Shown here one piece after another: positions 38,445 through 47,349 of a DNA stretch of 64,000 nt. A program made the position numbers and the translations under genes. Source of the DNA: Cytophagales bacterium (GTDB taxonomy: Bacteria > Bacteroidota > Bacteroidia > Cytophagales > Cyclobacteriaceae); contig JAKSDQ010000260.1 in assembly GCA_022360015.1 (NCBI GenBank), forward strand, positions 1-64,000, given 5' to 3'. Below the pieces are notes generated by a model, which did no database searches, was not told the DNA's origin, and saw only the letters and a list, made by a program, of their open reading frames with translations. Positions within the stretch are counted from its first letter, which is position 1. Each line of letters opens with the position of its first letter.

Positions 38445-40136
38445 ATGAGTGAACATGTAGCAGTGAAACCTTCTTTGAATTTTATAGAAGAAATCATAGA
38501 AGAAGATTTAAAAAAAGGTAAAAACGAGGGCCGGGTACATACCAGGTTTCCTCCGGAACCTAATGGATTCCTGCATATTGGACACGCAAAATCCATTTGT
38601 CTGAACTTTGGCATAGCGGAGAAATACAATGGATTGTGTAACCTTAGATTTGATGATACCAACCCGGAAAAGGAAGAGCAGGAATACATTGACGCTATAA
38701 AAAAAGATATTCAATGGCTGGGTTTTAATTGGGATGACAGGGAATACTACGCTTCTGATTATTTTCACAACCTGTACGAATTTGCCATTCAGCTTATTAA
38801 AGAGGGCAAAGCCTATGTGGATGATCAAACGGCAGAAGAAATTGCCGCCAGCCGGGGCACACCTACGGAACCAGGCCGTGAGAGTCCTTTCCGTGACAGA
38901 CCGGTAGCGGAAAATCTGCAACTGTTTGAGAAAATGAAAAATGGCAAATATGATGAAGGTGCGATCGTGCTCAGGGCTAAAATCGATATGGCCTCCCCCC
39001 ATACTTATCTGCGAGACCCGGTAATGTACAGGATCAAGTTTGCCGAACATCCGAGAACCGGCAATCAATGGTGTATTTATCCAACCTATGACTGGGCTCA
39101 TGGGCAGTCCGATGCGTTGGAGGAGATCACCCATTCACTCTGCACATTAGAGTTTAAAGTACACCGGCCCCTGTATGACTGGTACATAAAAACATTGGGA
39201 ATTTTTCCCTCCAAGCAAAGGGAATTTGCCCGGTTGAATCTGGCTTATACCGTACTTTCCAAAAGAAAACTCCGGCAACTGGTGGAGGAAGGTTACGTAA
39301 GTGGGTGGGATGACCCCAGAATGCCCACACTTTCAGGCATGAGAAGGAGAGGTTACACCCCCGGGTCGATTAAAAACTTTTGTGATACGATTGGTGTTGC
39401 AAGAAGGGATGGTGTGGTCGATATGGCATTGCTGGAACATAACATAAGAAATGATCTCAACAAGGTGGCGCGCAGAGTAATGGGCGTGCTGAGGCCGCTG
39501 AAAGTTATAATAACCAATTTCCCCGAAGGGGAAGTTGCCATGTGCACCGCCATCAACAACCCGGAAGATGAAAACGCCGGGACCCGTGAAATACCTTTTG
39601 CCAGGGAGGTTTACATAGAAAAAAACGACTTCATGGAGGACCCTCCCAAAAAGTTTTTCAGGTTGGGACCTGGCAGGGAGGTACGGCTAAAATACGCCTA
39701 CATAATCAAGTGTGAAAGTTATGACAAAGACCCGGCAACCGGTGAAATTACAACTGTTTATTGCTCCTATGACCCCGACACCAAAAGCGGAGCGGATACC
39801 AGTGGTAAAAAAGTAAAAGGCACTTTGAGCTGGGTTGCTGCCGCTCATGCCGTGGATGCTGAACTGCGGTTGTATGATCGTTTGTTTTCAGTGGAAGATC
39901 CGGAAGGCGATAAGGAAAAGGACTTTAAAGCATTTATCAATCCCGATTCGCTGGAAATTTTAACAGGCAGTAAGGTTGAGCCGGGTTTAAGGTCGGCCTC
40001 GGTTTTGGAGCATTTTCAATTCGAGAGACAAGGCTATTTCAACGTGGATCCTGACTCCGCCCCCGAAAAACTCATTTTTAACAAAACGGTTGGGCTACGC
40101 GATAATTGGGCCAGGATGCAGCAAAAGAAGCCATAA
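38445..40136 (+). CDS. glnS: Glutamine--tRNA ligase
   Basis: Class I synthetase charging tRNA-Gln, 563 residues. The ATP site HIGH is at residues 44-47 ([17 protein letters not shown]), and the KMSKS equivalent VLSKRKL is at about 270. A C-terminal anticodon-binding beta-barrel region follows ([22 protein letters not shown] split around residue 530). The FDDTNPEKE motif and VHRPLYDWY fit GlnRS rather than glutamyl-tRNA synthetase. Its presence implies direct glutaminylation of tRNA-Gln. Confidence 0.97.
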   Translation: MSEHVAVKPSLNFIEEIIEEDLKKGKNEGRVHTRFPPEPNGFLHIGHAKSICLNFGIAEKYNGLCNLRFDDTNPEKEEQEYIDAIKKDIQWLGFNWDDREYYASDYFHNLYEFAIQLIKEGKAYVDDQTAEEIAASRGTPTEPGRESPFRDRPVAENLQLFEKMKNGKYDEGAIVLRAKIDMASPHTYLRDPVMYRIKFAEHPRTGNQWCIYPTYDWAHGQSDALEEITHSLCTLEFKVHRPLYDWYIKTLGIFPSKQREFARLNLAYTVLSKRKLRQLVEEGYVSGWDDPRMPTLSGMRRRGYTPGSIKNFCDTIGVARRDGVVDMALLEHNIRNDLNKVARRVMGVLRPLKVIITNFPEGEVAMCTAINNPEDENAGTREIPFAREVYIEKNDFMEDPPKKFFRLGPGREVRLKYAYIIKCESYDKDPATGEITTVYCSYDPDTKSGADTSGKKVKGTLSWVAAAHAVDAELRLYDRLFSVEDPEGDKEKDFKAFINPDSLEILTGSKVEPGLRSASVLEHFQFERQGYFNVDPDSAPEKLIFNKTVGLRDNWARMQQKKP

Positions 40137-40180
40137 AAATCGGTATACCAATGCTCCGGGCCTGTAAAAAACTAATGACC

Positions 40181-40414
40181 GGGGCTATCCGATAAGTTTG
40201 ATTGAGTCAAGAAACGGCGAATTTTATTGGGCTCAGCGTTTGTTGACACCTCCGCGCCTCCCTCAAGGGGAGAGTTTTTATCCATGGCGATTACCGTCAG
40301 TTGAGGTGTAGTCAAACCTTACACCCTCCTTGAGGAAGGCAGGAGTGTGTGCCGGTCGTTGAAGCAAATAAAATTTAGTTGCAGGTCGAAACGTAATACT
40401 TATCGGGCAGCCCC
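40181..40414. mobile_element. MITE-like foldback element with terminal inverted repeats
   Basis: The ends are near-perfect inverted repeats of 17 bases: GGGGCTATCCGATAAGT at 40181-40197 and ACTTATCGGGCAGCCCC at 40398-40414 (two mismatches). The interior holds a second inverted pair, CCTCAAGG and CCTTGAGG. It carries no transposase or gene and sits between the convergent genes glnS and alkA. A partial second copy ends at 43038. No target duplication is obvious. Confidence 0.6.
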
Positions 40415-40467
40415 TGAAATGGTTAAAGTTTTTAAATTTAGCCAACCAAATACCGCAGATTAGCTGA

Positions 40468-41385
40468 TTATACAAGCGATCGCCACAGATAAACGGTCGC
40501 GTAACTTTCCCAGTTTTTCCAACCTTGTGAAAGTTCTAGGATCTTATCGGTAGATGGCTTTTGATCCAGGTCTAGCTGCTGCTTCAAAGCATTGTGCAAG
40601 CCCACATCCTGTATGGGAAAGGCCGACGGGATTTTAAGACATTTCATCATGGCATAATTGGCGGTCCAGGTACCTATGCCTTTGAGTTTTGTTAGCTGTG
40701 ATACAACCTCTTCGCTGTTTCCTTTTCCTGAAGCCAGCAACTGTTCTTTGGAAATAACACCCTGTATAAAGCTTTGTGCCAACGCGATTATGTAGGTAGC
40801 TTTGTTCCTTGAAAACTGTAGCTTTTTCAATGCGTCAACGGTACAATTACTGATGATTTCAGGAGTGGGGAACAGGTAGTATGGCACACCATTATAGTCA
40901 ACATATTTACCATATTTCTCCACAAGTGCCCTTTTTGTTTTATAGGCAAAACCAAGGTTGATCTGCTGTCCGATGATCGCCCAGCTCAATGCTTCAAATA
41001 AATCTTCAATACCAATCAGGCGTAACCCCCAATATTTGTCTATCAGGGGCTTTAAGATAGGATCTCTTGCGCCCATATCATAAAATGCCTTCAAGTCCGT
41101 TTGCAGGTCAAACCACCGGTTAATATAAGATTTGATCAAAGCTTGATGGTTTGGAGATGAATCCCCCCACAGTAGGCTCACCTGTAAAATACCCTGGTTA
41201 TAAGTAATCGAAACAAGCGAAATATTATTCTCAATATTAAGTGCTTTGATGATTGTATTTTTGTTAATTTGATGCAGACAATCGTCAAATCCCCGGTGTA
41301 GGAAACTCAGACATTCCTGGTAGTTGAAGATCTCGGGAAGTTTGATTTTTAGGGTTGTCATACAATCCGGCTTACTGTTTGGCAT
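40468..41385 (-). CDS. DNA-3-methyladenine glycosylase II (AlkA-like)
   Basis: DNA repair glycosylase of the HhH-GPD superfamily that removes alkylated purines, 305 residues. The helix-hairpin-helix is at about 231-243 (LTKLKGIGTWTANY), and the catalytic aspartate is D260 in FPIQDVGLHNAL. The SWAIIGQQINLGFA segment (about 134-147) is typical of AlkA. There is no N-terminal Ada domain. A start at the ninth codon (MTTLKIKLPE) is possible. It is divergent from the creatininase-family gene. Confidence 0.92.
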   Translation of the reverse strand: MPNSKPDCMTTLKIKLPEIFNYQECLSFLHRGFDDCLHQINKNTIIKALNIENNISLVSITYNQGILQVSLLWGDSSPNHQALIKSYINRWFDLQTDLKAFYDMGARDPILKPLIDKYWGLRLIGIEDLFEALSWAIIGQQINLGFAYKTKRALVEKYGKYVDYNGVPYYLFPTPEIISNCTVDALKKLQFSRNKATYIIALAQSFIQGVISKEQLLASGKGNSEEVVSQLTKLKGIGTWTANYAMMKCLKIPSAFPIQDVGLHNALKQQLDLDQKPSTDKILELSQGWKNWESYATVYLWRSLV

Positions 41386-41445
41386 TCAAAACCAAATAGG
41401 CTAGGAATATACAAAATCACTGTTAAATTTTTAATGCTGAATTTT

Positions 41446-42210
41446 ATGCCAAGGCCCTACATTTTATCAGAAACAAATTGGAAAACCGTTAAATCCGAAG
41501 ACTACCAGTTAGCCGTATTACCTTGGGGCGCCACCGAAGCCCACAATTATCACCTGCCCTACGCTACTGATAATATACAATGTGACTTCATCGCAGCAGA
41601 ATCGGCACGGATGGCCTGGGAAGCCGGGGCGAAAGTCATCGTTTTGCCTACTGTGCCGTTTGGTGTCAATACGGGGCAACTGGATATCAAACTTAACCTC
41701 AATCTCAATCCTACCACCCAATTGGCTATTATCAAGGACATTGCAGCTACCATTCAGAGAAGCAAAATACCCAAGTTGGTGATTATGAACGGCCATGGCG
41801 GTAACGATTTTAAGCAGATGGTGAGAGAAACCGGTCAGTTTTTCCCGGATTTATTTATAGCATCCCTCTCCTGGTTTAAAGTGGTGGACGGAAACGGATA
41901 TTTTGAGGATTTGGGAGACCATGCTGGCGAGATGGAAACCAGTTTGATGATGCATTTTGCACCTGAAATTGTGCTTCCATTGAGCGAAGCGGGTGATGGT
42001 AAGGCAAAACGTTTTAAAATAAGCGCTATGCAGGAAGGCTGGGCATGGGCTGAAAGGTCATGGTCGCAGGTAACCAGGGATACAGGAATAGGCAACCCTT
42101 CAAATGCTAATGAAACAAAGGGCAAAGCCTATTTTCAGGAAGTAGCCAAAAAAATTGCCGGGTTTTTTACAGAATTATGTAAACTTGATAATAATGACCT
42201 GTACGAATAA
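41446..42210 (+). CDS. Creatininase-family amidohydrolase
   Basis: Metal-dependent hydrolase of about 254 residues. Metal ligands are in GATEAHNYHLPYATD (E31, H33, H36, D42), NGHGGND and DHAGEMETS, matching the creatininase fold with two divalent ions. The family also includes mycofactocin MftE and riboflavin-pathway ArfB-like enzymes; nothing nearby supports those routes, so the substrate is open. The second in-frame ATG, before the conserved PYILSETNW, was chosen; the first lies 12 bases upstream. Confidence 0.88.
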   Translation: MPRPYILSETNWKTVKSEDYQLAVLPWGATEAHNYHLPYATDNIQCDFIAAESARMAWEAGAKVIVLPTVPFGVNTGQLDIKLNLNLNPTTQLAIIKDIAATIQRSKIPKLVIMNGHGGNDFKQMVRETGQFFPDLFIASLSWFKVVDGNGYFEDLGDHAGEMETSLMMHFAPEIVLPLSEAGDGKAKRFKISAMQEGWAWAERSWSQVTRDTGIGNPSNANETKGKAYFQEVAKKIAGFFTELCKLDNNDLYE

Positions 42211-42380
42211 ATGGTGGCTGAATGATTTTCATTGTTGCCTGAATGCTCTGACTGAGTTGCTGCCGGCATTTTTCATATTCGTTAAAATTTTTGGGAAAAA
42301 GAATATTTGTTTAATTTAATAATGCATAGGGTAATTGGAATTATTAAAGGGAAATAAATAGATTTATTGCATATTTGTTT

Positions 42381-42887
42381 ATGGATGCTATTCATACCAC
42401 GATTGGACTTTTTGCCATCCTGGCAGGATTCATCATTTGTTATAAGAATAAGGGGACAAGAAAACATCGGCTTTGGGGAAGGATTTATATCATCAGCCTG
42501 ATATTATTGGGGATTACTACCTTTCTGTTCCGGGATCCACGGCCAGGAATCGGTGCATACAAGATGTTTATCATCCTGAGTCTTTTATTTATCCCTGTTG
42601 CCGTTTATCCCCTGGTTTTTCGCAAATACATCAAAGTTTGGGTGGTTTGGCATTATACTTTTATGTTATATTCGTTTTTATTTCTTTTAATTGCCTCTGT
42701 TACCCTTTTTATTGATGATTTAAGGGACTTCCTGATGACCTTTAAAATTATCGAATCAGAGGCTAATGTGGTCAGCAGGGTTTTGTTTTGGTTTCTTCCC
42801 TTTATTATCGGCACCATTTGGATTTTTAGCAAGAAGCGTGCCTATGAAAGCAAGTTCAGAAATCTGATGATGCGCCCTCCGAAGTAA
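42381..42887 (+). CDS. DUF2306-like four-helix membrane protein
   Basis: Integral membrane protein of 168 residues with four hydrophobic segments (near 7-20, 35-50, 62-80, 95-115) and a fifth around 140-155. The N-terminal HTTIG and KGTRKHRLWGRIY motif is the conserved feature of DUF2306-type proteins. The function of this family is unknown. The ATG at 42381 is preferred over the TTG two codons earlier. Confidence 0.75.
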   Translation: MDAIHTTIGLFAILAGFIICYKNKGTRKHRLWGRIYIISLILLGITTFLFRDPRPGIGAYKMFIILSLLFIPVAVYPLVFRKYIKVWVVWHYTFMLYSFLFLLIASVTLFIDDLRDFLMTFKIIESEANVVSRVLFWFLPFIIGTIWIFSKKRAYESKFRNLMMRPPK

Positions 42888-42935
42888 ACAGGAAAGTCAG
42901 CAACTTCATAGAGCGACAGTGGTTGATTGGACACT

Positions 42936-43038
42936 CAAAACTGACTTCGCCTTTGCGAAGGGCAGGGGGGTGTTCCTATCGCCAAAAGCAAATAAAACTT
43001 GATTACAAGTCGAAACATAATACTTACCGGACAGCCCC
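42936..43038. repeat. Partial second copy of the foldback element
   Basis: The right-hand 80 bases match the right half of the element at 40181-40414 at roughly 75% by eye, with shared words AGCAAATAAAA, GTCGAAAC, TAATACTTA and CAGCCCC. The right terminal repeat ACTTACCGGACAGCCCC is intact (43022-43038), but the left end is missing. Like the first copy it lies between convergent genes. Confidence 0.6.
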
Positions 43039-43053
43039 ATGACGCTTTTAAAA

Positions 43054-43737
43054 TCAAGAGCCAGCGATAAACTGAGCCACGGTTCGGGCGATGATCTTGG
43101 CACCATGGGCATTTGGGTGGATGCCGTCAGGAAAATGTTGTGGTTGGTTAGACAAGGGACGGTAAAGGTCTATCACAGGGATGGACAAATCCTTACCAAC
43201 ACTGTCGATTTTTGGGATTACCTGTCTGGTGATCACCGTATCATTGATATCTTTGCCGGCAAAATACAGGGGCGACGGAAAACATATGTAAACCTTTGGC
43301 CGTGCAGGCAGGTTTTTAAACGAATTGATCATTTCCGTATAATCACGGACAAACTGATCCTTGTGTGTCCAGTTATGAAACTTGGAGTCATTGGTTCCCA
43401 GTTCGATCACGACAATGTCGGGGTTGTAACGGATGGCTTTCATATATGCCGATTCAACCCAATATGGAAAATCGCCTGTTTTCAGAAGAGTACGCCCTGA
43501 TACACCGAAGTTTTTTACTTCGTACTTTTCTCCCAGGATTTTACTCAGTTGGGCTGGGTAAGCATTTTCATCCCTGTTTTTGATACCCATACCGTAGGTA
43601 ATGCTGTCACCAACGCATGCTATTTTGATTTTTCCCTCGTCATTTTTATCCTGGTTTGGCATTTGGCAGGATGGAATTAAAAGCATCAAAAACAGGAAAA
43701 AGTAAATCCGGAGGTTAAAAGAATGGGATACTAACAT
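43054..43737 (-). CDS. SGNH/GDSL-family esterase lipoprotein
   Basis: Secreted hydrolase of about 227 residues. A lipoprotein signal (FFLFLMLLIPSC) is followed by block I GDSITYG with nucleophile S45, the oxyanion glycine in block II (GVSGRTL), block III GTND, and block V DGIHPN with the catalytic Asp and His. Members deacylate acylated sugars, lipids or thioesters. The ATG at 43737 was chosen over a GTG seven codons upstream. It stands alone, so its substrate is unknown. Confidence 0.9.
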   Translation of the reverse strand: MLVSHSFNLRIYFFLFLMLLIPSCQMPNQDKNDEGKIKIACVGDSITYGMGIKNRDENAYPAQLSKILGEKYEVKNFGVSGRTLLKTGDFPYWVESAYMKAIRYNPDIVVIELGTNDSKFHNWTHKDQFVRDYTEMINSFKNLPARPKVYICFPSPLYFAGKDINDTVITRQVIPKIDSVGKDLSIPVIDLYRPLSNQPQHFPDGIHPNAHGAKIIARTVAQFIAGS

Positions 43738-43898
43738 CTTATTATAAGCAAAAATCACACCAATGATACAAATTTTTTATCTTTTTTAATAAATTCTCTA
43801 AAAAAATTGAGGGTGATTGTGTTTTGGTTTGTATTATTTAACAAACAATTTCCGGTATGTAAAAATTCTACATAATTCTTTTTTGTGTTTTTAATAAA

Positions 43899-44429
43899 AT
43901 GGTGATGAATAGCAATAAAATGTGTAGAAGCCGGAATGGTATAATATTCTTGTTTATAACTTTATTTTTTTTGAGTTGTAGTGACGATGATGTAGAGGAG
44001 GTAATGGAACCGGTTACCTTGGCTAATGTAGATGAGGAACTGGTTCCATACTTTGAAAGGTTTCAGGAGGAAGCGGCAGCAAGAGGCATTTCGGTGGATT
44101 TGGCTACGGCAGAGATCGAAGGGGTGATAGAAGAAATTGATGAACAGCATGTAGCGGGCCAGTGTTCTTATGGCCGATTCAGAAACCCCAGGTTAGTTAC
44201 TATAGATGCTTCTTTTTGGAGAAGGTCTTCTGACCGGTTCAAAGAGTTTATTGTGTTTCATGAACTGGGCCACTGTTATTTGAATCGTGGTCACCTCGAA
44301 AGTGCTTTTTCAAATGGCGTTTGTGTAAGTATTATGAGAAGTGGTGTGGGTGATTGCTTCGATAACTACCATGTCAATACAAGAGCGTATTACATCAATG
44401 AGTTATTTGAGCAGGAGTTCGCACGCTAG
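43899..44429 (+). CDS. Putative zinc metallopeptidase lipoprotein
   Basis: 176 residues. A lipoprotein signal (FLFITLFFLSC) is followed by an acidic linker (SDDDVEEVMEP) and a domain with the gluzincin-type site FHELGHCYLNRGH. The third histidine falls seven residues after the second, one more than in metzincins, so it is not a classical member of that clan. Two further cysteines (GVCVSIM, GDCFDNY) could form a disulphide. It is likely surface-attached or periplasmic. Activity is inferred only from HExxH, and no family name can be given with confidence. Confidence 0.65.
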   Translation: MVMNSNKMCRSRNGIIFLFITLFFLSCSDDDVEEVMEPVTLANVDEELVPYFERFQEEAAARGISVDLATAEIEGVIEEIDEQHVAGQCSYGRFRNPRLVTIDASFWRRSSDRFKEFIVFHELGHCYLNRGHLESAFSNGVCVSIMRSGVGDCFDNYHVNTRAYYINELFEQEFAR

Positions 44430-44456
44430 GTTGGTTGGTTTTGAGGTTTGAGATAA

Positions 44457-44486
44457 GATACCGGCTTTTCCCAAAAAGCCGGTATC
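44457..44486. terminator. Bidirectional terminator between convergent genes
   Basis: A perfect 13-bp stem, GATACCGGCTTTT and AAAAGCCGGTATC, with a four-base loop lies between the stop codons of the metallopeptidase gene (plus) and the secreted-protein gene (minus). On the plus strand it is followed by AAAACCTTTTT. Confidence 0.85.
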
Positions 44487-44505
44487 AAAACCTTTTTGCA
44501 ATGAA

Positions 44506-45102
44506 CTATTGCTTAAGCAACAATTTTTCTTCAGTGGAAACCTCAAAAGATACCCGACGGTCTCTTAAATTTTCCAGGTTGTAGACACGACTGAAACTCT
44601 GTTGAATATCGATGGTTTCAGAAAATATTTCATTTTTATTATCGTTGAAAATTCTGACAAACACGGCTTCGTTAATTACACCCAGCACGTCTAGTTTCAG
44701 TTTATTTTCATTCTTTTCCACAGGATTCAGCCTTGCCCTGATAATTTTGTTTTCAGTGGGCGTTTGCAGTTTGTACTCTAAAACTTTTTCTGCCATGCCT
44801 TCACAATCGGTTATTTCAAACCTGTATTTTCCTGCAACCAGTTCTTTGAAATTATAAGGCCGCACAAACCCGTTTTTGTTATAGATTTTGTCGGTGTGAA
44901 CCAATACATTTTCGGCATCAAAAATGCGAATAGTGACTTTTCCTTTTTTTTCTCCCTGGTAAAACAGTTTAACTACCGGTTGGCTGGGATTGGCTACTAA
45001 TTTACTGCTCTTAGCAGGATCCACCCCATCGACTCCCCCTGCCAGGAGGTATCCCGGAAATAAAATCATAACCAGGAAGACTAACTTCATTGTGTTTTTC
45101 AT
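44506..45102 (-). CDS. Secreted protein of unknown function
   Basis: 198 residues with a clear signal peptide (MKLVFLVMILFPGYLLAG) and no membrane segment afterwards. The mature part looks like two beta-sandwich repeats: PVVKLFYQGEKKGKVTIRIF with YNFKELVAGKYRFEITD, then NKLKLDVLGVINEAVFVRIF with YNLENLRDRRVSFEV. The internal duplication is visible in the paired VRIF and YN.(F/L)..L words. No enzyme motif was found; a structural or envelope role is possible. A good -7 promoter box lies 40 bases before the start. Confidence 0.7.
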   Translation of the reverse strand: MKNTMKLVFLVMILFPGYLLAGGVDGVDPAKSSKLVANPSQPVVKLFYQGEKKGKVTIRIFDAENVLVHTDKIYNKNGFVRPYNFKELVAGKYRFEITDCEGMAEKVLEYKLQTPTENKIIRARLNPVEKNENKLKLDVLGVINEAVFVRIFNDNKNEIFSETIDIQQSFSRVYNLENLRDRRVSFEVSTEEKLLLKQ

Positions 45103-45141
45103 TTTGAATTTTAGTTTAAATGTTTCAGTTTAAATTTGCTG

Positions 45142-45149
45142 CAAATGTA
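45142..45149 (-). promoter_or_regulatory. Promoter -7 element of the secreted-protein gene
   Basis: The minus strand reads TACATTTG, a perfect TAnnTTTG box, 40 bases before the start codon at 45102. A partial -33 (GTTTC) lies about 20 bases upstream. Confidence 0.5.
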
Positions 45150-45464
45150 GGCTTCTTCCGGGTTGCCTGAAACAGGTTTGTATTATCTAATAGTTACTTA
45201 TAGCCAGCCATAAACGGCCTGGGCGTAATATTTTGGGCCATTCAAGGGTTAAATGCCAGGTTTCAAATTGTTGACAAATTGCTAGCGACCAAAAACGCGG
45301 TAAGAATGATGGGTTATTATACGGGTTTCAAAATTTTATTGGGATAAGCGGAATGGTGGCAGAACGGCACAAATTTAACGATTAGGTAACATCATGTAAT
45401 ATTCAATATACCTTTTCTATGCAAATAAATGGACCCAAAAGTAAGGTTTGGCTATAAAAAAAGA

Positions 45465-45493
45465 ACAGTTAGCCGGGAATCCATGCTAACTGT
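45465..45493. terminator. Orphan terminator-like hairpin before 45605
   Basis: Stem ACAGTTAGC (45465-45473) and GCTAACTGT (45485-45493), loop 11 bases. It is followed by CTTTTAAAG on the plus strand and by a long T run on the minus strand. Neither strand has an obvious gene ending here. On the plus strand it would sit in the leader of the gene at 45605. The remainder of 45150-45604 shows no gene. Confidence 0.45.
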
Positions 45494-45604
45494 CTTTTAA
45501 AGTTTATAAAACTTATTACTAATGGGTTGTTTTTAATGAAAAAGCTTGGTTTTGGTAACCCCTAATTTTATAATTAAAATATTAAAATCACCGATTAGCC
45601 CCGG

Positions 45605-47344
45605 ATGAGACCGGAAGATTTTGTAATATTGGACAGCACTATTGAAGTATTTATGAACACCGAACCTATTCAACGCAGCAGAGCCCAGGAGTCAAGGTCT
45701 GCTATTGAGAGATTATATATTATCATGCGCCACCTTTTTATCAGAGGTGGCTATAAACCCCTTGGAATTTCCGGAGAATCATTGGTGCAGGCATTATTAA
45801 TCCTGAGGCCCGAGATTTATGGCCTGATTGCCGATAATGAAAGGGTTGAATTGGATGGGTTGCTTTATGTTATTGACCGGCTTCCCAAGGGGATTGAAGA
45901 ATGCCGGTTCATCAGATTGATTTCCAAAGAGGGCCTGGACAAAACCAATTTCCAGGCAATAGTTCCCCTCAAGAGGCGAAGAAACTGCTACCGGATAGAT
46001 AAGGACCAAATGTACATAGAGCTAACCCGCGGGAGAAGTGATATTTATGATATTCTGACCCACCTGACTTTTCTTTACATAGAGGCCGAAAAAATTAAAT
46101 TGCATAGCCTGGATCAAAAAGGTGGGAAAACCCAGGCGTGGTTAAAACTGGAGGAAACTATCACACGTGAATATCAGGGCAAGGAATTTAACAAAGAGAT
46201 CGCTTATACCTATCTGAGTACGGTTATTGGAAGAACATACGAAGAAACTGCCAGGGCAGGTGAAAGTTTTTATGAAAACGAGAATCGTCATAGTCTTTTT
46301 CACACGATTTATTGGTTAGGAAAGCTGGCTATTGATGAGGAAAAAGGTAAGGGGGACAGGGAGATCAATTTTTCAGCGACCTTGAGAGAAAGGATCGGAC
46401 ATCATGTTTATGGTGAGCTTTGGGCTGATAACATTAAAAACTATCTGTGGGAACACGATTTGATGCAGCGGCCGGCACATATTATTAGTTCTAATTTACA
46501 CAGTGTGATTAATACCTTGTATGGTTATAAGGTGCTAAGAAATACCCTCAAAACTGACAAGTTGGAAATCATTGCCCGCCAGCTTAGCATTTTGAAAAAT
46601 GAAAAATCCCGTGAAAAGGTGAAAAAATATGCCAGGGAAAACGGGCTGTACGAAATCCCTGACCAGTCGGGCACAAACCTGGCTGTACAAATCATAGACA
46701 TGGCCAAACTTGATCTCAAATCTTTGCCTAAAGAGCTTTCGGTTGATGAAACTAAAATCAAGGACCATCAGCCAATCATTCTGGTGATGGATTATGCTTT
46801 TGGTGAACAGGCGTTCGAGACCATGGATGAATTGCTGAAACCTTTTGAAAAAGACGGTAAAGCATATCCGTTAAAAGTAGATTCTATCTCAATAATGGGT
46901 AAAGCCGGTATATTGACTGGTAAAAAAAGCGATATCATGGTGCCAAGCTCCCACATTTTTGAAGGTACTGCCGACAATTATCCTATTGACAACGAGTTTT
47001 CTTGTAAAGATTTTGAAGGTCATAACCTGCAGGTATTTGAAGGGCCCATGGTCACTGTTCTTGGCACGTCATTGCAAAACAAGGATGTGCTTGAATACTT
47101 CCTTGATTCATCCTGGAAGGCCATAGGATTGGAAATGGAAGGCGCCCATTACCAAAAGGCCATTCAGTCGGCCTCCAAAATCAGGAACAGCATCAAGAAA
47201 ACCGTAAAATTACGATATGCCTACTATGCTTCCGATAATCCGTTAATCACTGGTAAAACCCTTGCCTCCGGCAGCCTGGGCCAGGATGGCGTAAAACCCA
47301 CTTATTTGATTACCGTGCAAATTTTAAATAAGATTTTAGGTTAA
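45605..47344 (+). CDS. Unknown protein with nucleoside-phosphorylase-like C-terminus
   Basis: 579 residues, soluble, no signal peptide. The N-terminal two-thirds are helical and not recognised (RAQESRSAIERLYIIMRHLF near the start; ITREYQGKEFNKEIAYTYL in the middle). The C-terminal 190 residues look like the purine nucleoside phosphorylase / AMP nucleosidase fold: a strand-rich start IILVMDYAFGEQAFETMDEL, SISIMGKAGILTGKKSD, and the hallmark GLEMEGAHYQKA that in MTAN/AMP nucleosidase positions the ribose-binding glutamate. I infer a nucleotide- or nucleoside-binding or cleaving role, possibly in signalling or defence. A start at the second Met (MNTEPIQ, 45653) is possible. Confidence 0.6.
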   Translation: MRPEDFVILDSTIEVFMNTEPIQRSRAQESRSAIERLYIIMRHLFIRGGYKPLGISGESLVQALLILRPEIYGLIADNERVELDGLLYVIDRLPKGIEECRFIRLISKEGLDKTNFQAIVPLKRRRNCYRIDKDQMYIELTRGRSDIYDILTHLTFLYIEAEKIKLHSLDQKGGKTQAWLKLEETITREYQGKEFNKEIAYTYLSTVIGRTYEETARAGESFYENENRHSLFHTIYWLGKLAIDEEKGKGDREINFSATLRERIGHHVYGELWADNIKNYLWEHDLMQRPAHIISSNLHSVINTLYGYKVLRNTLKTDKLEIIARQLSILKNEKSREKVKKYARENGLYEIPDQSGTNLAVQIIDMAKLDLKSLPKELSVDETKIKDHQPIILVMDYAFGEQAFETMDELLKPFEKDGKAYPLKVDSISIMGKAGILTGKKSDIMVPSSHIFEGTADNYPIDNEFSCKDFEGHNLQVFEGPMVTVLGTSLQNKDVLEYFLDSSWKAIGLEMEGAHYQKAIQSASKIRNSIKKTVKLRYAYYASDNPLITGKTLASGSLGQDGVKPTYLITVQILNKILG

Positions 47345-47349
47345 AAGCA

